A DNA stretch of 64,000 nucleotides from Stagnimonas sp965279705. Lineage in GTDB: Bacteria; Pseudomonadota; Gammaproteobacteria; Nevskiales; Nevskiaceae. Location of the stretch: NCBI GenBank assembly GCA_965279705.1, contig OZ257257.1:1364001-1428000 (forward strand). The letters are read 5' to 3'. The number at the start of each line of letters is the position of its first letter. Within the stretch, counting starts at the first letter, position 1. The notes under the pieces are model-generated. The model was not told the DNA's origin and ran no database searches. It saw only the letters and a program-made list of their open reading frames with translations. The position numbers and the translations under genes were made by a program. Below, one piece after another: positions 1-7,156 of this stretch.

Positions 1-2
1 CT

Positions 3-731
3 GGCGGCATCCGCATCGACCACGTGCTGGGCCTCAGCCGCCTCTGGCTCGCACCCGAAGGGGCGACTGCCGGGCAGGGCGCGTATCTGCGCTACCCGAT
101 GCAGGATCTGCTGCGGCTCACCGCACTCGAATCGCACCGCCACCGCGCCATCGTCATCGGCGAAGACCTGGGCACCTTGCCGGATGGCTTTCAGGATGTG
201 CTCGCCGATGCCGGTGTGCTCGGCTTGCGGGTGCTGTACTTCCAGCGCGAGCACAAGCTGTTCATCGAGCCGCCGCGCTGGTCGCCGACGGCCATCGCCA
301 CCCCCACCACCCACGACCTGCCAACCATCGCCGGCTGGTGGGCCGAGCGCGACCTGGACTGGCGCACACGACTGGGCCTCGCCGACGCTGAAGAAACCGC
401 CGCCGAACAGGTCGAGCGCGAGGAAGGCCGCCAATGCCTGTGGTCGGCGCTCGAATACGCCGGGCTGGTGCACAGCGAGCGACCCGCGCCGGAAGCCGGC
501 GATGCGGTGGTCGATGCCACCTGCGCCTTCATCGCCCGCAGCGCTTCGCCGCTGGCGCTGCTGCCGGTGGAAGACCTGTTGGGCCTGCGTGAATCACCCA
601 ACCTGCCCGGCACCACCAGCGGCCATCCCAACTGGCAGCGGCGCTTGCCGGTGACGGCCGAGACTGCATTGGAAAATGAAACGGCCAGCGTAAGGCTGGC
701 CGTGGTGAAGCAGGAACGTGGTGCTGGCTAG
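3..731 (+). CDS. malQ: 4-alpha-glucanotransferase (amylomaltase), 3' part
   Basis: C-terminal part of a GH77 4-alpha-glucanotransferase; the reading frame is open at the left edge and the 5' end lies outside the window. The enzyme transfers maltodextrin segments between glucans in cytosolic glycogen/maltose metabolism. All three GH77 catalytic acids are visible: the nucleophile Asp in RIDH (bases 18-20), the acid/base Glu in GEDLG (162-164) and the Asp of THDLPT (315-317). The stop is TAG at 729-731. The phosphorylase gene glgP lies 1.7 kb downstream on the other strand, so both enzymes of linear-glucan breakdown are near each other but separated by an integron cassette array. Confidence 0.95.
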   Translation, partial: GGIRIDHVLGLSRLWLAPEGATAGQGAYLRYPMQDLLRLTALESHRHRAIVIGEDLGTLPDGFQDVLADAGVLGLRVLYFQREHKLFIEPPRWSPTAIATPTTHDLPTIAGWWAERDLDWRTRLGLADAEETAAEQVEREEGRQCLWSALEYAGLVHSERPAPEAGDAVVDATCAFIARSASPLALLPVEDLLGLRESPNLPGTTSGHPNWQRRLPVTAETALENETASVRLAVVKQERGAG

Positions 732-737
732 TTAATC

Positions 738-820
738 GTAGGGTGGACGAAACGCAGCGTGTCCACGCAGGTTCGCGGCACATCCGCGTGGGCAAACGAG
801 AAGATGTTTGCCCACCCTAC
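738..820. repeat. palindromic intergenic element
   Basis: An outer inverted repeat GTAGGGTGG (738-746) / CCACCCTAC (812-820) encloses two nested hairpins: GTGGAC/GTCCAC (743-748 / 761-766) and a perfect 10-bp stem GTGGGCAAAC/GTTTGCCCAC (788-797 / 806-815). This resembles the REP-like palindromes common between proteobacterial genes. It sits directly after malQ and may also act as a transcription end. No transposase is linked to it here. Confidence 0.6.
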
Positions 821-840
821 TTCACTGAGGCTGCTTTTAG

Positions 841-928
841 GCCCAACGCTCAAGTTCACCGGAAAAACAGCCGCAGTGCAGCGCAGCGAAACGGAGGCTG
901 GTTTTTCCGGTGCAACGCCATGTTAGGC
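841..928. repeat. integron attC site (88 bp type), cassette 3
   Basis: The outer core sites are GCCCAAC (841-847, RYYYAAC) and GTTAGGC (922-928, GTTRRRY). The interior is imperfectly self-complementary: AAGTTCACCGGAAAAAC near the left pairs with GTTTTTCCGGTGCAACG near the right. It closes the RraB-domain cassette. The first ten bases of that cassette, GTTAGGCATG, are exactly complementary to the cassette's end CATGCCTAAC, as expected for an excisable cassette. Nearly identical to the site at 1779-1866. Confidence 0.9.
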
Positions 929-937
929 ATGTGCTGT

Positions 938-1366
938 TCATTTACCCGCTGGCCCAACATCCATGCCGTCGTATAACGCGATGCCGAACTGCTCGGCTAT
1001 GCGATAGAAGCCTGCATTTCGCTTGTAGAGTGATTGAGGCGTGTGATGCTCAGTTTTTTCAACGTGAAGAACGTAAGTGCTGTTGTCGTCGGTCGGGTAA
1101 AGGTTCACGTAGTGATAGCCCAGCTTTACGAGATGATTTTTTACAGCATCTAGTTTTCTGGGGTCGGGGTCGGTGAAGAAATAGCCCCAAAGCATGTCGC
1201 CGTTTATGTTCCAGGACGGTGACTTGGCCCTTATGTTTTGGAACATATCTTCAAGCTGTTCTAGCGGAATCATTTTATTGCTCCCCGCTGCAGTTGCCGT
1301 CGCAGACCCGATAAACAGGGAGGCTACAAGACCGAGAACGAACCGAGGTAGATGGGACTGTTTCAT
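938..1366 (-). CDS. exported RraB-domain protein in an integron cassette
   Basis: 142 residues. A hydrophobic N-terminus (about residues 8-27, ending TATAAG) looks like a signal peptide or anchor. The remainder matches the RraB family (regulator of RNase E activity B): WGYFFTDPD, YVLHVEKTEHHTPQSL and the C-terminal YDGMDVG are typical. Known RraB proteins are cytosolic RNase E inhibitors without a signal, so the role here is uncertain. The start codon lies only about 10 bases after the cassette recombination point and has no good Shine-Dalgarno sequence, so expression probably depends on upstream transcription. It is the third cassette of the array. Confidence 0.8.
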   Translation of the reverse strand: MKQSHLPRFVLGLVASLFIGSATATAAGSNKMIPLEQLEDMFQNIRAKSPSWNINGDMLWGYFFTDPDPRKLDAVKNHLVKLGYHYVNLYPTDDNSTYVLHVEKTEHHTPQSLYKRNAGFYRIAEQFGIALYDGMDVGPAGK

Positions 1367-1370
1367 ACAT

Positions 1371-1428
1371 GCCTAACGCTCAAGTTAAGCGGCGGGCGTA
1401 GCCCGTCCGCTTGAATGCATGGTTAGAG
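1371..1428. repeat. integron attC site (58 bp type), cassette 2
   Basis: Core sites GCCTAAC (1371-1377) and GTTAGAG (1422-1428) flank the stem arms GTTAAGCGG.GGGC and GCCCGTCCGCTTGA. It closes the cassette holding the 112-residue membrane protein. This is a second attC type, shorter than the neighbours, and almost identical to the IS-split attC at 44128-44173/45594-45607. Confidence 0.9.
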
Positions 1429-1432
1429 CGCA

Positions 1433-1771
1433 CTAAGGACAAGCCTCGAACGGCTGCTCTCTGAATTGCGGTAATGGAACACATGCGGAGTAGTCGGTGC
1501 CTAGGCCAAACAGAATATAGAAGCTGGCCAGAAGACTGACAGGCACACGCCACCACGCAGAGTTATGGACTCGCCAAAGCGAAGCAACGATGAGGATGCC
1601 GCCTAATATGTAACTGCCTTTTAGGCAGAGAAGAAAAAACGCGGTTGTAACTGTCAGCGGACGGGCTTGGGCAAAATGTAGAAGCGTGCTCGAAAGACAA
1701 AATGGCAGTAATGCGCCGAAGCTTGCTACTACGTAGCGCCAATAAAAAGCTCGCGGTCGTTGGTGTGGCAT
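1433..1771 (-). CDS. small membrane protein in an integron cassette
   Basis: 112 residues with about three hydrophobic segments (near 12-30, 40-62 and 72-90) and a short Cys-containing tail ending EACP. I recognise no family. The ATG is within about 15 bases of the cassette boundary and no Shine-Dalgarno sequence is apparent. The cassette begins GTTAGAG and ends CTCTAAC, complementary to each other, which marks it as one cassette distinct from its neighbours (they use GTTAGGC). Base composition is lower in GC than flanking core genes, consistent with acquisition. Confidence 0.75.
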   Translation of the reverse strand: MPHQRPRAFYWRYVVASFGALLPFCLSSTLLHFAQARPLTVTTAFFLLCLKGSYILGGILIVASLWRVHNSAWWRVPVSLLASFYILFGLGTDYSACVPLPQFREQPFEACP

Positions 1772-1778
1772 CAGCGCG

Positions 1779-1866
1779 CTCTAACGCTCAAGTTCACCGG
1801 AAAAACAGCCGTAGTGCAGCGCAGCGAAACGAAGGCTGGTTTTTCCGGTGCAACGCCTTGTTAGGC
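1779..1866. repeat. integron attC site (88 bp type), cassette 1
   Basis: CTCTAAC (1779-1785) and GTTAGGC (1860-1866) are the core sites. The long arms AAGTTCACCGGAAAAAC and GTTTTTCCGGTGCAACG-type sequence pair as in the site at 841-928, with only a few substitutions. The stop codon of the DUF4259 gene lies inside the GCCTAAC core read on the minus strand, a tight packing typical of cassettes. Confidence 0.9.
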
Positions 1867-2271
1867 ACGCACTGCCGCCTGTAGTTGTGTAATTAACGAC
1901 TGCCATTGTTCTGCTTCTTCACCCTCTTGCCACAGCTCAAGTAATTCTGAGTCTTTCGCAAGGATGCGGACAAGAACCTTCTGTGCTTTTTGAAGCAGTG
2001 CCACGCTGGGTTTTTGCTTTATGGATTTGACCCATACATCGACTTTTTCTGTGTATGCGTCTGACTGCGTGCCATGACCAAGTAGCTTTGCTAGAACCTC
2101 GATTGCACCTATGGCTTCTTCTGCCGTTGGTGCTTCCAAGTATTCAGACCCTTGCTCAAGAACAGCGTCTAGCGCCGCCTCGATGTGTGAAAGGTCTTTT
2201 GTTTCCTCAAGACCATAAGCCCAATCATTGGCTGTGTCGTTGCCGAATGGCTCGTGTGACCATGCACCCAT
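1861..2271 (-). CDS. DUF4259 protein in an integron cassette
   Basis: 136 residues. The N-terminus GAWSHEPFGNDTANDWAY is characteristic of the DUF4259 family, small cytosolic proteins of unknown function; the rest is mostly helical with acidic stretches. It is the first cassette of the array reading leftward. Unlike its two neighbours it has a good Shine-Dalgarno sequence (AAAGGAGAAA, 2276-2285) before its ATG. TAA overlaps the attC core. No function can be assigned beyond the family name. Confidence 0.85.
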   Translation of the reverse strand: MGAWSHEPFGNDTANDWAYGLEETKDLSHIEAALDAVLEQGSEYLEAPTAEEAIGAIEVLAKLLGHGTQSDAYTEKVDVWVKSIKQKPSVALLQKAQKVLVRILAKDSELLELWQEGEEAEQWQSLITQLQAAVRA

Positions 2272-2288
2272 GCTATTTCTCCTTTAGT

Positions 2289-2295
2289 GCCTAAC
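2289..2295 (-). other. first cassette junction core site
   Basis: Read on the minus strand this is GCGTTAGGC, a GTTRRRY core at which the first cassette (DUF4259) joins its upstream partner. The flank (AATATGC before GTTAGGC) does not form a visible attC hairpin. It could be an attI-like half or the cut remains of one. It resembles the flank of the junction at 45950-45956 (AAATAGC before GTTAGCC). No integrase gene lies between here and glgP. Confidence 0.6.
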
Positions 2296-2399
2296 GCATA
2301 TTGGACGGACGGAGTTTTTGGCGAAGAGTCAGCACAAGACAGTACTCCAACAGAAAACCCTCGAAAAATCATAAGGCTTGAGATTTAGTACGGACTAAA

Positions 2400-2437
2400 A
2401 ATTGGCGGATGACTTCTACGATGCCCACCCGCCAATT
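2400..2437 (-). terminator. probable terminator of glgP
   Basis: On the minus strand, AATTGGCGG (2437-2429) pairs perfectly with CCGCCAATT (2408-2400) across a 20-base loop and runs into TTTTAG. It lies 10 bases beyond the glgP stop codon. The loop is long for an intrinsic terminator, hence moderate confidence. Confidence 0.5.
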
Positions 2438-2446
2438 CTCCAATCC

Positions 2447-5038
2447 TCAAACCCAAACCACACACCCCATCTCGAAGGGATGCGACAACGCCGTGTGATT
2501 GGGCCGCATCCGCACCCGATAGTTTTGCAGGCCGGGCAGGGGTTGCAGGTCTAGCGCGTAGGTCAGGGCGTCGCCCTCCTGGCCGGTTTTGGCAAGCGGC
2601 TCGACCTTGGCGGCGACGAAATGCCCTTCGGCATCGTGGCGGCCCACCACGCATTCCACCACCACGTCGTCGGCCGAGAGGCCGTTGAGTTTGGCGTGCA
2701 CGCGCAGCGGCAGGGTTTCACCGTGAAACAGCGTTTCGGGGATGCCGCCGGCGGCGCTGAGCGAGACACCGCTCCAGTGCGAGCGCACTTTCTGCTTCCA
2801 CTGCGCCAGGTCCTTGGCGAGGGTTGAACCGGGGGCGGTGAACAGCGCCGTCTGCCGAGCAGCTGGGCCGTAGAACTGGCGCACGTAGTCCATCACCTGC
2901 CGCGCGGAGTTGAAGCGCGGGATCAAGGTCTTCATCGAGTTCTTGCTGATCTGCACCCACTCGGCGGCATAGCCGCGGTTGTGGCTGCCGTAGTACAGCG
3001 GCGCAACCTGGTGTTCGAGGATGTCGAGCAGCTGCTTGCCTTCTTCTTCGTCGCGGCGCGCACGCGCGGTGGCGTCGTCGACCAGGCTCGACCAGTAGCG
3101 CGGGTCGACTGGCTTCACCGCAAAGCCGTTGATGTGGGCGGTGTCGCCGCCGACGAAGCCTTCATCCCACCAGCCGTCGAGCACGCTGACGTTGACCACG
3201 CCGTTGATGCCGGCTTTTTCGCCCGAGGTACCGCTCGCTTCGAGTGGATATTCCGGGTTGTTGAGCCACACGTCGCAGCCCTGCACGAGGTTGCGGGCCA
3301 GCAGCATGTCGTAGCCCTCGATCATGATCAGGCGGCCGATGAACTCGGGCTTGAGGCTGGTTTCGTAGAGCTTCTTGATCAGCTCCTGACCGGGCTGATC
3401 CTTCGGGTGCGCCTTGCCGGCGAAGATGAGGATGGCGGGGCGCTCAGGGTCGTTGAGCAGGCGCGACAGGCGCGCTTCGTCGGCGAGGATCAGCGTGGCG
3501 CGCTTGTAGGTGGCGAAGCGGCGGGCGAAGCCGAGCACCAGGGCGCGGCTGTCCGGGTCGCTCACATGCTGGGTGGCGCGGCTGATGATGGCCTCCGGCA
3601 CGCCGTTGCGGCGCAGCTGGCGGCGCAGGCGCTCGCTCACGTCCACCAAGAGATCGCGCTTGAGCTTGCGGCGCACGGCGACATAGGCGTCGTAGGGAAT
3701 GGTGTCGATGCGCTGCCAGTAATCGACATCCAGCAGCTTGTTGCGCCATTCGCGGAAGCTGTCGTGGAACAGCTGCGTCCAGGCGCGGGCGATGAAGGTG
3801 TGCATGTGCACGCCGTTGGTGACGTAGCCGATGGGGTTGTCCTCCGGCTCCACTTGCGGCCACAGCGCCTGTTCCATGCGGCTGGCAACACCGCCGTGAA
3901 TCTTCGACACGCCGTTGTGAAAGCGGCTGCCACGCAATGCGAAGGTGGTCATGTTGAAGCGGTCGCTGCCGTGCTCGACCGAGCCCATGCCCAGCAGGCG
4001 GCTTTCGTCGGTGCCCAACAGCGGCAGGGTGCGGCCCAGGAACCAGCGCATCTGGTCGTGGTTGAACACATCGTGGCCGGCGGGCACTGGCGTGTGGGTG
4101 GTGAAGACGTGACCGGCCGAAACCAGTTCGAGTGCCGAGTCGAAGTCGAGCCCAGCCGCCACCTGCTCGCGGATGCGTTCGAGGATGAGGAAGGCGGCAT
4201 GACCCTCGTTCATGTGAAACACCGTGGGCTTTTTGTCCAGCGCACGCAGGGCGCGCACGCCGCCGATGCCGAGCACGATTTCCTGCTGAATGCGCGTGTC
4301 GCTGTCGCCACCGTAGAGCTGGTAGGTGATCTTGCGATCGGCGTCCGAGTTCTCGGCCACGTCGCTGTCGAGCAGATACAGCGCTGCATCGCTGATGCGC
4401 GCGAGCCAGATGCGCAGCTGCACCTCGCGGTCGGCGATCTGCACCGTCACCCGCAGTTCCTTGCCGTCCGCGCCCTTGCAGAGCGACACCGGCAGGTCGT
4501 CGAAGTCCACTGCATTGGCAATGGCCTGCTGGCGGCCCTGGCCGTCGATCTGCTGGGTGAAGTAGCCCTGGCGATACAGCAGGCCGACGCCGATGAAGGG
4601 CACACCAAGATCAGCGACTGCTTTGCAGTGGTCGCCCGCCAGAATGCCCAAGCCACCGGAATAGATCGGGAAGCTCTCGTGCAGGCCGAACTCGGCGCAG
4701 AAGTAGGCGACCAGGTCTTTCTCGAAATTGAGGTGCTTGCCGACTTCGGGGCGGTCGCCCGCCGCGATGTGCGAGTCGAAGGACGACAGCGCGAAGTGAT
4801 AGTCCTCCAGGAAGTCGCGATCTTCGGCGGCGGCTTCGAGTTTGTCCTGCCCGACGCGGCGCAGGAACAGCTTGGGGTTGTTGCCGCAGTCGCGCCAGAG
4901 TTCACGGTCCAGACGCCAGAACACACCGCGCACTTCGCGATCCCAGGCGTAGATGAGGTTATCGGCCAGTTCCACCAGCCGCTTCAGCTTTTCGGGGATG
5001 CGCGGACGCAGTTCGAGACGGAATGTTTGACCCTGCAT
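2447..5038 (-). CDS. glgP: alpha-glucan (glycogen/maltodextrin) phosphorylase
   Basis: 863 residues, GT35 family, of the archaeal/bacterial alpha-glucan phosphorylase branch with an N-terminal DUF3417-like region (residues 1-110, including YAWDREVRGVFWRLD). It releases glucose-1-phosphate from glycogen or maltodextrin using pyridoxal phosphate in the cytosol. The PLP-binding lysine is in EASGTSGEKAGING (about residue 609). HMNEGHAAF and VTNGVHMHTF are other family motifs. The start ATG at 5038 follows GGGAG by seven bases. It diverges from parE with a 172-bp gap and ends beside the cassette array that separates it from malQ. Confidence 0.95.
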   Translation of the reverse strand: MQGQTFRLELRPRIPEKLKRLVELADNLIYAWDREVRGVFWRLDRELWRDCGNNPKLFLRRVGQDKLEAAAEDRDFLEDYHFALSSFDSHIAAGDRPEVGKHLNFEKDLVAYFCAEFGLHESFPIYSGGLGILAGDHCKAVADLGVPFIGVGLLYRQGYFTQQIDGQGRQQAIANAVDFDDLPVSLCKGADGKELRVTVQIADREVQLRIWLARISDAALYLLDSDVAENSDADRKITYQLYGGDSDTRIQQEIVLGIGGVRALRALDKKPTVFHMNEGHAAFLILERIREQVAAGLDFDSALELVSAGHVFTTHTPVPAGHDVFNHDQMRWFLGRTLPLLGTDESRLLGMGSVEHGSDRFNMTTFALRGSRFHNGVSKIHGGVASRMEQALWPQVEPEDNPIGYVTNGVHMHTFIARAWTQLFHDSFREWRNKLLDVDYWQRIDTIPYDAYVAVRRKLKRDLLVDVSERLRRQLRRNGVPEAIISRATQHVSDPDSRALVLGFARRFATYKRATLILADEARLSRLLNDPERPAILIFAGKAHPKDQPGQELIKKLYETSLKPEFIGRLIMIEGYDMLLARNLVQGCDVWLNNPEYPLEASGTSGEKAGINGVVNVSVLDGWWDEGFVGGDTAHINGFAVKPVDPRYWSSLVDDATARARRDEEEGKQLLDILEHQVAPLYYGSHNRGYAAEWVQISKNSMKTLIPRFNSARQVMDYVRQFYGPAARQTALFTAPGSTLAKDLAQWKQKVRSHWSGVSLSAAGGIPETLFHGETLPLRVHAKLNGLSADDVVVECVVGRHDAEGHFVAAKVEPLAKTGQEGDALTYALDLQPLPGLQNYRVRMRPNHTALSHPFEMGCVVWV

Positions 5039-5210
5039 GCACTGCTCCCTATCGGTGGATTTACGACGGAACCGGTTTTATTAAAGTCTAGCCAGATCAA
5101 TGGTGCGGCGCGTGCCGCAGTGGTGACAAGGGTGAAGTTTGACCATGCGCGGAGTTGTGATGCCGGGGTGTGTTCGCTACCGTGCCGGGCTCATTACGGC
5201 ACCCTAAGAC

Positions 5211-7142
5211 ATGGCTCAGCAGCAATACGACGTCAACGCAATCGAAGTTCTGGACGGCCTCGACCCAGTGCGCGTGCGCCCCGGCATGTACACCGACACC
5301 ACCCGGCCAAACCATCTGGCGCAAGAGGTAATCGACAACGCCGTGGACGAGGCGATGGCGGGGCATGCCAAGCACATCCGCACCGTGATCTTTGCCGATG
5401 GCAGCTGCGAGGTTTCGGACGACGGTCGCGGCATCCCGACCGACATCCATCCCGTGCACAAGATCAGCGGCGTCGAGCTGGTGCTGACCAAGCTGCATGC
5501 GGGCGGCAAGTTCAGCAACAAGAACTATCAATTTTCGGGCGGCCTGCACGGCGTCGGCGTCAGCGTGGTCAATGCGCTCTCCACACGTTTAGATGTGTTT
5601 GTGAAGCGCGGTGGCATCGAGCACACCATGCACTTCGAGAGCGGCTATCCAAAGTCACTGCTGCGCGAGGTGGGCCCGGCCGGCAAGAAGGAAACCGGCA
5701 CCCGCGTGCGCTTCTGGCCCGATGCCAAGTATTTCGACAGCGCCAAGTTCTCGCTGCCGCGCCTGAAGCAGATCCTGCGCGCCAAGGCAGTGCTTTGCCC
5801 AGGCCTCAAGATGTCGCTCAAGGATGAGGCGACCGGTGAAGTCACCGAGTGGCACTACGAAAACGGCTTGATGGACTACCTGCTCGATGCCGTCAAAGGC
5901 CACGAGCTGATCCCGGCCGAGCCCTTCACCGGCAAGTTCAAGGCCGACCGCGAAGAGGCCGAGTGGGCACTGGCCTGGGTCAATGCCGACGGCACGCCGG
6001 AGCTGCTGCAAGAGAGCTACGTCAACCTCATCCCCACCGCGCAGGGCGGCACGCATGTCAATGGCTTGCGCACGGGCCTGACCGAGGCGATCCGCGAGTT
6101 CTGCGAGTTCCGCAACCTCTTGCCGCGTGGTTTGAAGCTGGCGCCGGAAGACGTCTGGCAGGGCCTCGCCTACGTCATCAGTATCAAGATGCAGGACGCC
6201 CAGTTCGCTGGTCAGACGAAAGAAAGACTGTCGTCGCGTGAGACGGCCGCCTTTGTCAGCGGCGTGGTGCACGACAGCTTCGGCCTCTGGCTCAACAAGC
6301 ACCCGGACGAGGGCGAGAAAGTCGCGCAGCTGGTGATCGCCAATGCCTCGGCCCGCATGAAGGCCTCGAAGCAGGTGGTGCGCAAGAAGATCACCACCGG
6401 CCCGGCATTGCCCGGTAAGCTGGCCGACTGCGTGCTGACCGATCTGAATCGCACCGAGCTGTTTCTGGTCGAGGGCGACTCCGCCGGTGGCAGCGCCAAG
6501 CAGGCGCGCGACCGTGATACGCAAGCCATCATGCCGCTGCGCGGCAAGATTCTGAATACCTGGGAGGCGAGCGCTGGCGAGGCGCTGGCGAGCGAGGAAA
6601 TCCACAACATCAGCGTTGCGATTGGCGTCGATCCCGGCAGTGCCGATATCAGCGGCCTGCGCTACGGCAAGGTCTGTGTGCTGGCCGATGCCGACAGTGA
6701 CGGCTTGCATATTGCGACGCTGCTGTGCGCGCTGTTCCTCAAGCACTTCCGCCCGCTGGTCGCCGCCGGCAACATCTACATCGCCATGCCGCCCCTGTTC
6801 CGCATTGATGCCGGCAAGCAGGTGTTCTATGCACTGGACGAGTCCGAGAAACAGGGCGTGCTCGACCGTCTGCAAGCAGAAGGCAACAAGAGCAAGGTCG
6901 GTGTCACGCGCTTCAAAGGCCTGGGCGAGATGAATCCGCTACAGCTGCGCGAGACGACCATGAACGCGGATACGCGGCGCCTTGTCCAACTCACGCTCGA
7001 CGAAGCGCTGCCCGCGGAAGAAGGCGCGCCGGTCGTGAAAACGACGGATGGGCTGATGGACATGCTGCTCAACAAAAAACGCGCCGGTGATCGCAAGAAC
7101 TGGCTGGAAGAAAATGGTGACAAGGCCGAGGTCGAGGTCTAA
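5211..7142 (+). CDS. parE: DNA topoisomerase IV subunit B
   Basis: 643 residues, close to the usual 630. The N-terminal GHKL ATPase carries DNAVDEAMAG, DDGRGIPTD and the GGLHGVGVSVVNALS loop. The TOPRIM domain has EGDSAGG (about residue 420) and the metal-binding DADSDG (about 492). The absence of the long GyrB insert and the motif PLRGKILN support ParE over GyrB. With ParC it decatenates daughter chromosomes. The downstream antiporter begins 14 bases later, so they are probably co-transcribed, with parC following. Confidence 0.97.
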   Translation: MAQQQYDVNAIEVLDGLDPVRVRPGMYTDTTRPNHLAQEVIDNAVDEAMAGHAKHIRTVIFADGSCEVSDDGRGIPTDIHPVHKISGVELVLTKLHAGGKFSNKNYQFSGGLHGVGVSVVNALSTRLDVFVKRGGIEHTMHFESGYPKSLLREVGPAGKKETGTRVRFWPDAKYFDSAKFSLPRLKQILRAKAVLCPGLKMSLKDEATGEVTEWHYENGLMDYLLDAVKGHELIPAEPFTGKFKADREEAEWALAWVNADGTPELLQESYVNLIPTAQGGTHVNGLRTGLTEAIREFCEFRNLLPRGLKLAPEDVWQGLAYVISIKMQDAQFAGQTKERLSSRETAAFVSGVVHDSFGLWLNKHPDEGEKVAQLVIANASARMKASKQVVRKKITTGPALPGKLADCVLTDLNRTELFLVEGDSAGGSAKQARDRDTQAIMPLRGKILNTWEASAGEALASEEIHNISVAIGVDPGSADISGLRYGKVCVLADADSDGLHIATLLCALFLKHFRPLVAAGNIYIAMPPLFRIDAGKQVFYALDESEKQGVLDRLQAEGNKSKVGVTRFKGLGEMNPLQLRETTMNADTRRLVQLTLDEALPAEEGAPVVKTTDGLMDMLLNKKRAGDRKNWLEENGDKAEVEV

Positions 7143-7156
7143 CGCAAGGACTGCAT

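Noticed and set aside
2296..2399. Search for a complete attC or attI before the first cassette
   Set aside because: Only the core GCCTAAC is visible; no second half or stable hairpin could be found, so only a junction is reported.
2981..5827. 948-codon open frame on the plus strand
   Set aside because: It runs antisense through glgP and into parE out of frame. In GC-rich DNA such shadows are common; composition is Ala/Val/Arg-rich with no domain.
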